In this document: one piece after another, positions 33,626-42,905 of the stretch
Position numbering within the stretch: the first letter of the stretch is position 1
How the letters are laid out: each line of letters opens with the position of its first letter
Assembly: GCF_037577855.1 (NCBI RefSeq)
Contig: NZ_JBAKFX010000005.1
Span: 1-64,000, forward strand
Source: Dethiothermospora halolimnae
GTDB lineage: Bacteria; Bacillota; Clostridia; Tissierellales; VENL01
DNA length: 64,000 nt
Direction: 5' to 3'
Translations under genes and position numbers: made by a program
The notes under the pieces: generated by a model
What the model was told of the DNA's origin: nothing
Databases searched by the model: none
What the model saw: the letters and a program-made list of their open reading frames with translations, nothing else

Positions 33626-35776
33626 TTATATCTTAAATTTAGAAACTATGTCTTTTAATTTTTTAGCACTACTTATATTTTCTTCTGTGCTTTGCTGTAC
33701 ATTGGAAACCTTTGACACCATGTTTCCAGTCCTACCTGCAATGTCTTCAACTCCACTTGCTCCCTCATTCACTGTATCAGAAACACCGTCTATGGATATG
33801 GTTATATTTTCAATCGAATTCTTAAGTTTTCCTGTGGTTTCATCAAAGGTTGTCATAAGGTTGTTAAAGTAATCTGCATCTCCATGATACTGTTTAGCTA
33901 CTTCAATCAATGATCGGTAGTCTTTGTTTACATCGTTTTCTACAAAATCTAGTATTTCCTTAGAACTATTAACTAGATTTTTAACCAGTTGATTTACCAT
34001 CTCAACCACCTGCTGTATATCTGTTATATTTTCCGAAGATTGTACTGCAAGCTTTCTAATCTCTTCTGCAACAACTGCAAAACCTTTACCACTTTCCCCT
34101 GCTCTAGCAGCTTCTATGGCAGCATTTAATGCAAGTAAATTTGTTCTTTCAGTAATTTCTAATATGTTATCTGCAAGGGTATTTATTTTTTCTACATCTT
34201 TAGCTTTATCTATTGCAACATCTAATTCAGCCTTTACATCATTGTAGACACTATTGGCCTTTTCAACAGAAGACATTGTATTATCTTTTAAGTCATTAGC
34301 CTTATTTTTTATTTCCAAAGATAATCTGGCCCCTTCTTCAGATTTTTGTCTAATAGATTTTACCTCTTTCTCAATTTCTATAGTTGATTCATTTATCTGC
34401 TGGGAAGATGCTGAAGTTTCCTCCATTCCAGCAAGTAACTGTCCTGTTATTTCCGATGTTTCCTTTGCATCAGTATTCAAATCATCTGTCAATTTATTAA
34501 CATTAGCTGCATTCACCTCTATATTATCAGATGTGTCAGTCAATTGCACAACAAACTGATATAGATTATCTCTAAGTTTAGTTACAGCCCTTGATATGGT
34601 TCCAATCTCACTTTTAGAATTATTTAAATAATCATACTCTCCATTATCCGTTAATTGGAAACTTGCAGTTTTATTAATAAGTTCAGTTAATTTATCTAAA
34701 GGTTTTGAAATAGACCTTCCAACAAATAATCCTATCAATATAGTAATTATAATACCTACCCCTATCACAATTACAAGAGTTTTAATCATACTATTTATAA
34801 GGGAATATACTTCCCTTTTAGGAACTGTTAACATAACTATCCAACCATTTGACATTTTTGTATATCCCATTAGTTTCTCTTTATCCTTTAAACTATACTC
34901 TATAATCCCAGCTTCTTTTTTATCGATTTTATCGGCTATAGAGCTTAATTTTCCCTTTTCCACATTTCTAAGATTTGGTTTCTTTTCTTCTTTATTTTCT
35001 TCTTTAGCCTTTTCTTCATCTTTTTTTTCTTCATTATCATCTAAAGGTGCATATTCCTGATGTATTAGAAAATCATATTTACTATTTAACAAAGAAGCAT
35101 ATCCACTATCATATATTTTTAAGCCCTTTATCTTTTCTTTTAAATCAGAACAACTAACATCTATTCCTACCCCACCTATTAGTTTTCCATCTACATAAAT
35201 AGGCTCTGTATATGATACCATGTATATATTGTGGGTTGAGTCCTTATAGGGGTCTGTCCAAATCCCCCCCTCTGTATCTATAGCTTCTTTATAAGGAAAA
35301 ATTGCAGCATCATAGTCTTTTTTATCATAATAAACTGCATTTATTAACTCAAACTTCCTTTTATCATCGTCTTTAGAGTCAGCAAAATAAGCATCATAAC
35401 CAGTCCCTGCTAATTTAGGATTTAATACGAAGTAAACCCCCTGTATAAGCTCTGAATCATTGCCAAAATCAGAAAGTATACTTAAGATACTCCTACTATG
35501 TTCTTCATCTATATATTTTTTAGGACTTTCTTTTAACTTCTGCAAATCTGTAATATTACCTATGGTTCTACCTAAAGAACCTACTGTCATTTCTAATGAT
35601 TTAAAATCCTTATCTAAATCATTTTTATATCTTTCCACCATATTTATCAATTTATCCTTTGATTCAGACCTTATGTACCTTGAAGATTGATATAAACTTA
35701 TACCACCTATACTAGCTGATAATAATAAACAACATAATATAATTACTAAAGTTATTTTGTATCCTATTTTTCTCAT
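33626..35776 (-). CDS. Methyl-accepting chemotaxis protein, dCache type, with Lys/Glu-rich insert
   Basis: The 716-residue receptor has an N-terminal membrane helix, a double-Cache sensor (GGIWTDPYKDSTHNIYMVSY, VGIDVSCSDLK), a second helix near 330 (TLVIVIGVGIIITILIGLF), HAMP, and a signalling domain with LLALNAAIEAARAGESGKGF. The membrane-distal sensor contains an unusual insert of about 30 residues made of Lys, Glu and Asp (near 245-275). Transcription is probably from the sigma-D promoter at 35885-35911. The start is ATG with GGAGGGAG upstream. It is monocistronic with a palindromic terminator. Confidence 0.9.
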   Translation of the reverse strand: MRKIGYKITLVIILCCLLLSASIGGISLYQSSRYIRSESKDKLINMVERYKNDLDKDFKSLEMTVGSLGRTIGNITDLQKLKESPKKYIDEEHSRSILSILSDFGNDSELIQGVYFVLNPKLAGTGYDAYFADSKDDDKRKFELINAVYYDKKDYDAAIFPYKEAIDTEGGIWTDPYKDSTHNIYMVSYTEPIYVDGKLIGGVGIDVSCSDLKEKIKGLKIYDSGYASLLNSKYDFLIHQEYAPLDDNEEKKDEEKAKEENKEEKKPNLRNVEKGKLSSIADKIDKKEAGIIEYSLKDKEKLMGYTKMSNGWIVMLTVPKREVYSLINSMIKTLVIVIGVGIIITILIGLFVGRSISKPLDKLTELINKTASFQLTDNGEYDYLNNSKSEIGTISRAVTKLRDNLYQFVVQLTDTSDNIEVNAANVNKLTDDLNTDAKETSEITGQLLAGMEETSASSQQINESTIEIEKEVKSIRQKSEEGARLSLEIKNKANDLKDNTMSSVEKANSVYNDVKAELDVAIDKAKDVEKINTLADNILEITERTNLLALNAAIEAARAGESGKGFAVVAEEIRKLAVQSSENITDIQQVVEMVNQLVKNLVNSSKEILDFVENDVNKDYRSLIEVAKQYHGDADYFNNLMTTFDETTGKLKNSIENITISIDGVSDTVNEGASGVEDIAGRTGNMVSKVSNVQQSTEENISSAKKLKDIVSKFKI

Positions 35777-35864
35777 GTTCTCCCTCCAATGTCAATATAC
35801 TTAAGTCGAAAAATATATTTTTATGTCATGGTATCCTCCTCTCCATTATGCCTTTTCTTACCAA

Positions 35865-35911
35865 ATAGTACTATTGTACTATATTTATCGACACATTCTA
35901 TGTATTTTTTA
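35865..35911 (-). promoter_or_regulatory. Sigma-D (flagellar) promoter with overlapping palindrome
   Basis: On the minus strand TAAA (35908-35911), 15 bases and GTCGATAA (35885-35892) match the sigma-D consensus TAAA-N15-GCCGATAA with one difference. Immediately downstream, over the expected start of transcription, is the perfect inverted repeat ATAGTAC-TATT-GTACTAT (35865-35882). This drives the chemoreceptor at 33626-35776. Confidence 0.75.
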
Positions 35912-36080
35912 GCAATTTCTATCCTTTTTTAGAATAGGAACTTTAAATACACCCGTATTTTTTTCTTTCTTTATATAATAAAACTATAGAATAATTTAAT
36001 CATTAACATATATAATTTATAATTCATATAATATACTACAAAAGATAAGTATATTAAAGTTCCAGAAAGGGGGCTATTTT

Positions 36081-36197
36081 ATGGCTGAAGCAACAGGTGG
36101 AGCTTTAGGATGTGGAGGAGTAGATAGTAGCTTATTATTCTTTTTCTTGCTATTAGTAATCCTATTCTGCTACCCTTACTATGGTTTTGGATGCTAA
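36081..36197 (+). CDS. 38-residue Gly/Cys/Tyr membrane micro-protein, YjcZ-like
   Basis: After AGAAAGGGGG the ATG opens a frame beginning MAEATGGALGCGGVDSSLLF, then a fully hydrophobic helix and the tail FCYPYYGFGC. A glycine-rich head, one membrane helix and a Tyr/Gly/Cys tail recall YjcZ-family sporulation micro-proteins. A terminator hairpin follows the stop. Function unknown. It is the only plus-strand gene between the chemoreceptors and the PTS operon. Confidence 0.7.
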   Translation: MAEATGGALGCGGVDSSLLFFFLLLVILFCYPYYGFGC

Positions 36198-36207
36198 TAT
36201 ATAATAT

Positions 36208-36244
36208 AAAAAATCCAGGGTTGATATCAACCTTGGATTTTTTT
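36208..36244. terminator. Bidirectional terminator of the micro-ORF and the PTS operon
   Basis: AAATCCAGGGTTGAT faces ATCAACCTTGGATTT with one wobble and has A- and T-tracts on both sides. It lies between the 38-codon gene and the convergent ptsI stop at 36268. Confidence 0.85.
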
Positions 36245-36267
36245 ATATTATATATCAGATAAGGGCA

Positions 36268-37968
36268 CTATTTAATATTTTTGTTTATATATCTTAACAC
36301 TTCATCTCCACCGGATAAATCTAAAACATTTAATGCATGCTCTTCCATAGATTTTTTATCTAAACTAGTGATACTATCTCTTACCTTTAATACTGAAGAA
36401 GGACTTACACTAAATTCATCTAAGCCAAGCCCCAAAAGAATAGGCACAAGCTTCGTATCACCTGCAACTTCTCCACACATCCCTACCCATATATTATTTT
36501 TATGTCCATTCTCAATAATCATCTTAATAAGCCTCAAAAGGGCTGGATGATATTGACAGTACAGTGGGGATATCCTCTCATTTAATCTATCCACTGCAAC
36601 GGTATATTGTAATAGATCATTGGTTCCTATACTAAAGAAATCTACTTCCTTGGCTAGTTTGTCAGAAATTAGAGCTGCCGATGGTATTTCAATCATTATG
36701 CCTACTTCTATATTTTTATTATAATTTATATTTCCCTTACTAAGTTCATTTATAGCTTCCTCTAAAATCTTTTTAGCACTTCTTATTTCACCAACACTTG
36801 AAATCATAGGGAACATTATTTTAATATTCCCATGGGCGCTTGCCCTAAGTATAGCCTTTAATTGAGTTTTAAAAATATCCCTATTTTCTAAGCAGTAACG
36901 TATTGCTCTAAATCCTAAAAAAGGATTATCTTCTTTAGGTAAATTTAAATAGGGTATTTCCTTATCTCCACCTATATCTAGAGTTCGTATTATTACAGGC
37001 TTCCCTTCCATTTTCTCTGCAACAAGTCTATATTTATCATATTGTTCTTCCTCCGTTGGTAGACTATGTCTATTCATATATATAAACTCTGTTCTAAATA
37101 GTCCTATTCCTTCACCATCATTTCCTATAACATAATCTAAATCATCTATAGATCCAATATTACAGCCTATACTAACTTGAAATCCATCCTTTGAAACTGA
37201 TTTAGTACCTATTAGGTTTTTAATCTTTTTTCTATACTTTTCATATTCTATCTTTCTTTTCTCATACATATCTATTATTCTTTTTTCTGGATTTATATGA
37301 AACTCTCCAGTTTCTCCATCCATAGCTATAATGTCTTCATTTTCTAAATCTCTTAAAATTTTTCCTACTCCCACTATAGCTGGAATATTAATATTTCTAG
37401 ACATAATAGCTGTATGGGATGTTTTTCCACCTATTTCTGTAATAAAACCCCTAACTCTGTCTTTAGGTATGTTAATAGTTTCTGATGGTGTTAAATCTTT
37501 GGCGATAATAATAGCTCCTTCTTCTATTTCATTAAAGTCTACCCCTCTTTTTCCCAATAGATTTCTTACTAATCTATTTGATACATCTTTAAAATCTGCC
37601 TTTCTCTCTTTAATATAATCATTATCCAAATTGCCTAATAAGTCCATAAAGAACTCTATAACTTCTTTTATTGCCCACTCTGAATTTATATAATTCATCT
37701 CTATTTTCTCTTCAACTTGACCTATAAACTCAGGGTCTTCTAATATTAATTTATGGGATTTAAATATATTAGCTTCTTCTTTTCCAATATCCTTCTTTGT
37801 CTTTTCTATTAATTCTTCAATTTGACTTTTAGAATTACATAATCCCTTATGAAATCTTTTGATTTCTTCATTTACATTATCTATGTTATATTTTTTAATA
37901 TCAATATCATCTTTTTTTATATATGCTTTACCAATACTTATTCCCGGTGATGCTCCTATACCCTTCAT
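36268..37968 (-). CDS. ptsI: PTS enzyme I
   Basis: Enzyme I passes phosphate from PEP to HPr. The 566-residue protein shows the phosphorylated His in EIGGKTSHTAIMSRN, the PEP-binding core FRTEFIYMNRHSLPTEEEQ, GFRAIRYCL, and the C-terminal IGTNDLLQY and GMCGEVAGD. The ATG at 37968 gives MKGIGASPGISIGKA, starts after AGGAAGG, and matches the family length. It is the last gene of the sigma-54 operon. A dedicated EI here suggests the operon carries its own phosphorelay, or that this is the cell's only copy. Confidence 0.95.
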   Translation of the reverse strand: MKGIGASPGISIGKAYIKKDDIDIKKYNIDNVNEEIKRFHKGLCNSKSQIEELIEKTKKDIGKEEANIFKSHKLILEDPEFIGQVEEKIEMNYINSEWAIKEVIEFFMDLLGNLDNDYIKERKADFKDVSNRLVRNLLGKRGVDFNEIEEGAIIIAKDLTPSETINIPKDRVRGFITEIGGKTSHTAIMSRNINIPAIVGVGKILRDLENEDIIAMDGETGEFHINPEKRIIDMYEKRKIEYEKYRKKIKNLIGTKSVSKDGFQVSIGCNIGSIDDLDYVIGNDGEGIGLFRTEFIYMNRHSLPTEEEQYDKYRLVAEKMEGKPVIIRTLDIGGDKEIPYLNLPKEDNPFLGFRAIRYCLENRDIFKTQLKAILRASAHGNIKIMFPMISSVGEIRSAKKILEEAINELSKGNINYNKNIEVGIMIEIPSAALISDKLAKEVDFFSIGTNDLLQYTVAVDRLNERISPLYCQYHPALLRLIKMIIENGHKNNIWVGMCGEVAGDTKLVPILLGLGLDEFSVSPSSVLKVRDSITSLDKKSMEEHALNVLDLSGGDEVLRYINKNIK

Positions 37969-37993
37969 AAAATTCATCCTTCCTATGTTAATA

Positions 37994-38719
37994 CTACAAC
38001 ATATATCCTGCCTCTTTATCAACTATAACTGTAACATCTGGATGCAATTGTAAAACAGATGCAGGTAGTTTAGGGGTTATCTTTCCATAAATCATTTCAT
38101 ATATAACCTTACCCTTTTCTTCTCCACTTGCTAATAATATTATCTTTTTTGAATGCATTATGGTTTTTATTCCCATACTTATAGCCATTTTAGGTACTTC
38201 CTCTATAGAGCTGAAAAATCTGGAGTTAGAATCTATAGTTTCTTTATCTAATTTCACCAAGTGTGTTAATGCCTCAAATTTCAAATCAGGCTCATTAAAT
38301 CCTATATGGCCATTTTTCCCTATACCTAAAAGTTGAAGATCTATACCTCCAGATTTTTTTATTTTATTTTCATATCCATGACATTCCCTCTGAATATCAT
38401 CTGTTTTTCCATTGGGTATATTAATATTATTTTTAGATATATCTATATAATTAAATAACTTATCATACATAAAGTAAGAATAACTTTGTTTATCCCCTTT
38501 ATCTAATCCATAATATTCATCAAGATTGAATGTTATAATATCTTTAAAGCTAATAATACCTTCGTTGTACATCCGTACCAACTCTCTATAAGTTCCAATG
38601 GGAGTAGAACCTGTGGCAAGTCCCAAAACACTCTCGGGATTTAATATAACCTGACTAGCTATAATACTTGCAGCCTTTTTACTTAGTTTATCATAGTCTT
38701 TAGCCCTTATAATTCTCAT
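37994..38719 (-). CDS. nagB: Glucosamine-6-phosphate deaminase
   Basis: NagB converts glucosamine-6-phosphate to fructose-6-phosphate and ammonia. The 241-residue protein has LGLATGSTPIGTYREL, TFNLDEYYGL, LLGIGKNGHIGFNEP with the catalytic His, and LLASGEEKG. At this length it is the short Firmicutes form, without the C-terminal allosteric extension of E. coli NagB. It lies 25 bases upstream of the ptsI start in the operon. No nagA deacetylase is present in the window. Confidence 0.95.
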   Translation of the reverse strand: MRIIRAKDYDKLSKKAASIIASQVILNPESVLGLATGSTPIGTYRELVRMYNEGIISFKDIITFNLDEYYGLDKGDKQSYSYFMYDKLFNYIDISKNNINIPNGKTDDIQRECHGYENKIKKSGGIDLQLLGIGKNGHIGFNEPDLKFEALTHLVKLDKETIDSNSRFFSSIEEVPKMAISMGIKTIMHSKKIILLASGEEKGKVIYEMIYGKITPKLPASVLQLHPDVTVIVDKEAGYML

Positions 38720-38809
38720 CTTATCTCTCCTCTCTAAAGGAAGAAATATTAGGATAATCTCCCCTTAAAGTTTAAACTATCATAAAAACTCTTATATTTA
38801 TAGATTTTC

Positions 38810-39889
38810 TTATTTGAATTTAAATTTTTGCCATGGTTTAATATAATCCAATAAGTATAGTTCTTCTTTAGATATTCTTCCCACTACATTGGTTCTACCA
38901 CTATTTTTCATACCCTTTAAAGCTATCTGTAATTCCCCTTTATATCTTTTATAAAGGGAGCTTTCTATTAAAATATCTCCCCTTTTAATATCAATGGGAT
39001 TAAATATGGGAAAATTATGTTCTTCATATTTAACTCTACTTTGTGTGGACCTTATCATATATTCAGATATATCTCCCCTATTAAAATGTAACTCTTCCAG
39101 TACTATTTTCCTTTCTATATCAGAAATTTTATCAACTAATTCCACATTAAATTCAATCATATCTTTGTTTAACTCTCCTAATTTATGAAGTTCTTCCTCT
39201 GACGCAAAACAATTAGCTATAATAACATCATCTATTAATCCTGTATTAAATAAATCTTTAGCTTGAACCTCTATGGGTAAGTTTCTATGTTCCTCTAGTG
39301 TACATAAGCCTTCATTTACTGGCCAAGGACCGAAGCTAGCATTCCTTGAGGATATAAAAGCCGCTGTCCTTATATTTTCTTTTTTAAAACTCTCTGAACA
39401 CTTTATAAAATGATCCCTTGATATTCCTGTATAGACATGGGGATAAAAGTTATGACTCCCTATTAGATTTTCTGTTTTAGGTCTATAGGACAATATATTT
39501 TCTAAATATTTAGTTCCACCACTCATATTAATCTCTATCTTTAAATCATATGGATTAAATGTCATTATACTCTCTTCATTACCTGTAAATCCTAAATCCA
39601 ATCTTATACCATATAGCCCTATTCCTTTGAAAAAACTTAAATCTTTATAGTTTATATCTAAATCTTTAAAGACATCTGGACTAACATCTGCTATTATATC
39701 CATCCCTAATTTTTTCCCATAATCTACAATTTCTTTAAACTCATTTATTATCTTTTTTTTATCTCCCTTTACAGATAGTAAACAGGTAAAAACCCTTGTA
39801 AACCCATTTTTAGCTGCAAGAGATAGATAATCTTTATTCTCCTTTAAACTTGCATTTTCTGGATATATTGAAATTCCCAATTGTTTCAT
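38810..39889 (-). CDS. mupG: 6-phospho-N-acetylmuramidase, MupG (GH170, DUF871)
   Basis: The 359-residue protein matches the DUF871 family whose founding member MupG splits 6-phospho-MurNAc-GlcNAc into MurNAc-6P and GlcNAc. Residues 1-240 form a TIM-like barrel (MKQLGISIYPENASL, IRLDLGFTG, GSHNFYPHVYTG), followed by a beta-rich C-terminal domain (THE segment QSRVKYEEHNFPIFNP). It belongs to the operon between the GH4 gene and nagB. MurQ, the usual next enzyme for MurNAc-6P, is missing, so the true substrate may be different. Confidence 0.85.
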   Translation of the reverse strand: MKQLGISIYPENASLKENKDYLSLAAKNGFTRVFTCLLSVKGDKKKIINEFKEIVDYGKKLGMDIIADVSPDVFKDLDINYKDLSFFKGIGLYGIRLDLGFTGNEESIMTFNPYDLKIEINMSGGTKYLENILSYRPKTENLIGSHNFYPHVYTGISRDHFIKCSESFKKENIRTAAFISSRNASFGPWPVNEGLCTLEEHRNLPIEVQAKDLFNTGLIDDVIIANCFASEEELHKLGELNKDMIEFNVELVDKISDIERKIVLEELHFNRGDISEYMIRSTQSRVKYEEHNFPIFNPIDIKRGDILIESSLYKRYKGELQIALKGMKNSGRTNVVGRISKEELYLLDYIKPWQKFKFK

Positions 39890-39907
39890 TTTATTATTCC
39901 CCCGATT

Positions 39908-41212
39908 TTATTTAAACTGTGGTAAATAGTATTTATTAGCCAATATAATATCATCAAATATTTTTTTAGCCACTGTAAAGGACGGAACTAAAGGATTAGT
40001 TGATAATCCTAGAACCCCTTTATTGTAATCTCCAAAGACTGCCGATTCCACTGTTAATAACTCATAACTTTTTACTACTTCAACTAAACCCTTTATTCTA
40101 TTTGACATCCTTCCTACAGATATAGGTTTAGCCCCACTTTTATTTATTAAACAGTTTATTTCCACTACAATGTCCTCAGATAAATTTGATATGGCCCCTT
40201 CATTTTTAACATTTACCGTATGTATTTCATCTTTGTCATTATATATAGCACTTATAAGTGATATTGCAGCATCTGAATAATAGGAACCACCTCTCTTTTC
40301 CAATTCCTTGGGTTTTGTGTCGAGATTGGACTCTTTATATCTTTCAAAAAGTTTTTTCTCAATATCCATAACCTGTTTTGCCCTTGTACCAATTGTATCA
40401 CTATTTTCTTTCTCTTCTTTTAATATTTCATCTGTCATATAATAATACTTATGATATGGACAAGGGATCATTTCTAAGGATTTTATAAGCTTACTATCCC
40501 ATTTAAGATCAGGAATATTTCTCATAGTGAAAGATTCTCCTTCAGATATAATATCTAATACCTTGTTAGTAACATCTCGACCTTTAAGGTATACTTTGTT
40601 TCCATATACCATATGATTAAGGCCTAAAAAATCTATTTTAATGTTATTGCTATTGGCATCTAAAATTTTTGAAATATTATTTTTCATAGTTATAGGTACA
40701 TTACATAACCCAATAGTTTTTACATTTGTATGTTTTAATACTGCCTCTGTTATAATACCTGCTGGATTAGTAAAATTAATGAGCCAAGCATTACTAGCTA
40801 ATTCTTCTATATCATTACATATATCTAAAATAACGGGAATAGTCCTTAATGCCTTGGCAAATCCCCCTGGTCCCGTTGTCTCTTGACCTATAACATCATA
40901 TTTAAGGGGCAATTTTTCATCTAAACTTCTAGCCTTTAATCCACCCACCCTAAATTGTGTTATAACAAAATCAGCATACTTTATGGCTTCTCTTCTATTT
41001 AGAGTGGTGTAAACTTTTATGTCTAGTTTAGCTCTTTTTATCATTCTTTTAGTTAAATCCCCTATTATATCTAATTTTTCTTTACCTGCCTGTATATCTA
41101 CTAGCCAAATACTTTCCACTGGCAGCTCACTAGATCGTTTTATGATTCCATCTATTAATTCAGGAGTATAACTACTGCCTCCACCTATTACAGCTATTTT
41201 TAACCCACTCAA
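39908..41212 (-). CDS. GH4 family 6-phospho-beta-glucosidase-like enzyme
   Basis: The 434-residue enzyme belongs to NAD- and Mn-dependent glycoside hydrolase family 4. The NAD loop is IAVIGGGSSYTPELIDG, the sequence GQETTGPGGFAKALR marks the 6-phospho-beta-glucosidase branch (CelF/ChbF), and the metal ligands fall in NFTNPAG and LGLCNVP-like regions, then GLNHMVYG. It cleaves a phosphorylated disaccharide made by the PTS. The start is TTG, seven bases after AAGGAGG. In chitobiose operons ChbF does this on deacetylated GlcN-GlcNAc-6P. Confidence 0.9.
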   Translation of the reverse strand: MSGLKIAVIGGGSSYTPELIDGIIKRSSELPVESIWLVDIQAGKEKLDIIGDLTKRMIKRAKLDIKVYTTLNRREAIKYADFVITQFRVGGLKARSLDEKLPLKYDVIGQETTGPGGFAKALRTIPVILDICNDIEELASNAWLINFTNPAGIITEAVLKHTNVKTIGLCNVPITMKNNISKILDANSNNIKIDFLGLNHMVYGNKVYLKGRDVTNKVLDIISEGESFTMRNIPDLKWDSKLIKSLEMIPCPYHKYYYMTDEILKEEKENSDTIGTRAKQVMDIEKKLFERYKESNLDTKPKELEKRGGSYYSDAAISLISAIYNDKDEIHTVNVKNEGAISNLSEDIVVEINCLINKSGAKPISVGRMSNRIKGLVEVVKSYELLTVESAVFGDYNKGVLGLSTNPLVPSFTVAKKIFDDIILANKYYLPQFK

Positions 41213-41230
41213 ACTATTTCCTCCTTATTA

Positions 41231-41265
41231 AATAACAGAATAGGCAAAGGGCCTATTCTGTTATT
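41231..41265 (-). promoter_or_regulatory. Intercistronic 15-bp stem-loop in the PTS operon
   Basis: AATAACAGAATAGGC faces its exact complement across a five-base loop, covering the EIIA stop and ending 19 bases before the GH4 start. There is no T-run after it on the minus strand, so an mRNA stabiliser or processing site is more likely than a terminator. Confidence 0.7.
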
Positions 41266-41561
41266 TTTTTATATAATTCCACTATCTCCATAGCCAAATC
41301 CTTAATGGTAATTGCATTCATCAGGTGATCCTGAGCATGTATCAGTAACAATGATGTCTCCACTTTGCCTCCATCAGCTTCATTCTGAATTAATTTTGTC
41401 TGCTCTTTATGGGCTAGTTTTAAATCTTCTTCTCCACTTTCTATTGAATTCTTTAGCTTATCTATTTCTCCTTTTTTAGCATGCTGTATAGCCTCCATAA
41501 AAGAACTTTTAGCATTACCACTATAGGTTATTATTTTAAAAATTATTTGTTCAAGTTCCAT
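41253..41561 (-). CDS. PTS EIIA, lactose/cellobiose family
   Basis: The 102-residue protein is an all-helical trimeric EIIA of the Lac family. The phosphorylated His is in LLIHAQDHLMNAI near residue 78, and the Asp of the metal site is in the same motif. It takes phosphate from HPr and gives it to EIIB. AGGAGAG precedes the ATG. It follows EIIC by 25 bases in the operon. Confidence 0.95.
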   Translation of the reverse strand: MELEQIIFKIITYSGNAKSSFMEAIQHAKKGEIDKLKNSIESGEEDLKLAHKEQTKLIQNEADGGKVETSLLLIHAQDHLMNAITIKDLAMEIVELYKKITE

Positions 41562-41586
41562 AATATCTCTCCTGTCATTTTCTATT

Positions 41587-42876
41587 CTATGCTTCTTCTT
41601 TAGCCTTTTTCCTTTCTGATCTTTCAGATAAAACTATGAATGGGAAATAGCACAATACAGCTATCCCTAGGTTAAATAACTGTAGTACTATTCCTCGCCA
41701 TGATGCCACAGCTAGATATCCTCCTAGTATTGGTGGTGTGGTCCATGGAACCATGGCGATTGTACGGGGTACTAGTCCCGATGCTATTGCCCCATAGGAT
41801 ATTATTGTCAGTACAACGGGTATAAATATAAATGGAATTATAAACATTGGATTTAATACTATGGGAAGACCAAACATTACAGGTTCATTTATATTAAATA
41901 TCCCCGGTGCAAATCCCAGATTCGCTGTACTTAATAAACGTTTACTTCTATATTTCTTTCTTAATGATGCTATGTATATGGCTATTAGTAAAGATATAGT
42001 AGTTCCAGATCCACCCATATACACAAATACATCAAAGAATGGCTTTGTAACAATATTAGGAATGTCTATACCTGATTGTAATGCTGCCATATTAGCCTCT
42101 AATGCTGGTAAGTATACACTTTGCATTATTGGTTCTAGTATGTTTGAACCATGAAGTCCAAAGAACCATAATAAGTGATTTGAAAATGCTATAGTTATGG
42201 CAGACCAAATTGATTGACCTAGGTTTGATAAAGGTCCTTGTATAGCTTCAAATATGGCTTGATGAATATTAGCTATTCCAGCTGCAACGGTTCCTATTCT
42301 AATAAACGAAAATACAGCTATTGTTATCATACCTGGAAGCAATGCTGCAAATGATTTAGCCACTGCCGGTGGTACTCCACTGGGCATCTTTATGTTTAAT
42401 TTCTTATTCCCTAATAATCTAGTGAATATCTCAGTAGAAATTATTGCAACTATAATAGATACAAATAAACCTTGGGCCCCAGTCCATGCATAGGGTATAG
42501 CCCAAGCCCCTTCAGCCCCTGCAGTTATTGTCATAAGTGATGCAAAACTAACTATTCCTGCTGCCAATGGATCTGAATCATATGATTTTGCTAAACTATA
42601 AGCTATTGTAAATATAATTAATAATGACGTTACCGCAAAGGTACCATTCCATATGTTGCCACCAAAACTAGTCCATTTGTCAGTAAATATTTTTTGCATA
42701 AAATTTTGATAAGCTTCATTCGGAAAATTATTAACAAGAACAGCCAAAGACCCTGCTATGATTAATGGCATAATAGTAACAAATCCATCTCTAACTGCTA
42801 CTAAATGTCTTTGGGAACCAATTCTTCCTGCAACAGGAACAAATTTTTCCTCTAAAAACTTTATAATCTTTTCCAC
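41587..42876 (-). CDS. PTS EIIC, lactose/cellobiose family permease
   Basis: The 429-residue membrane transporter has about ten predicted helices and the Lac-family blocks LVAVRDGFVTIMPLIIAGS, WFFGLHGSNILEPIM and FNINEPVMFGLPIVLNP, which contains the conserved substrate-binding Glu of NEPV. It moves a beta-linked disaccharide inward while EIIB phosphorylates it. The start is GTG after GAGGGGG. The C-terminus is charged (LSERSERKKAKEEA). The IIB, IIC and IIA domains are separate proteins. Confidence 0.95.
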   Translation of the reverse strand: MEKIIKFLEEKFVPVAGRIGSQRHLVAVRDGFVTIMPLIIAGSLAVLVNNFPNEAYQNFMQKIFTDKWTSFGGNIWNGTFAVTSLLIIFTIAYSLAKSYDSDPLAAGIVSFASLMTITAGAEGAWAIPYAWTGAQGLFVSIIVAIISTEIFTRLLGNKKLNIKMPSGVPPAVAKSFAALLPGMITIAVFSFIRIGTVAAGIANIHQAIFEAIQGPLSNLGQSIWSAITIAFSNHLLWFFGLHGSNILEPIMQSVYLPALEANMAALQSGIDIPNIVTKPFFDVFVYMGGSGTTISLLIAIYIASLRKKYRSKRLLSTANLGFAPGIFNINEPVMFGLPIVLNPMFIIPFIFIPVVLTIISYGAIASGLVPRTIAMVPWTTPPILGGYLAVASWRGIVLQLFNLGIAVLCYFPFIVLSERSERKKAKEEA

Positions 42877-42905
42877 AATAAATCCCCCTCATTTAACAAC
42901 TAATT

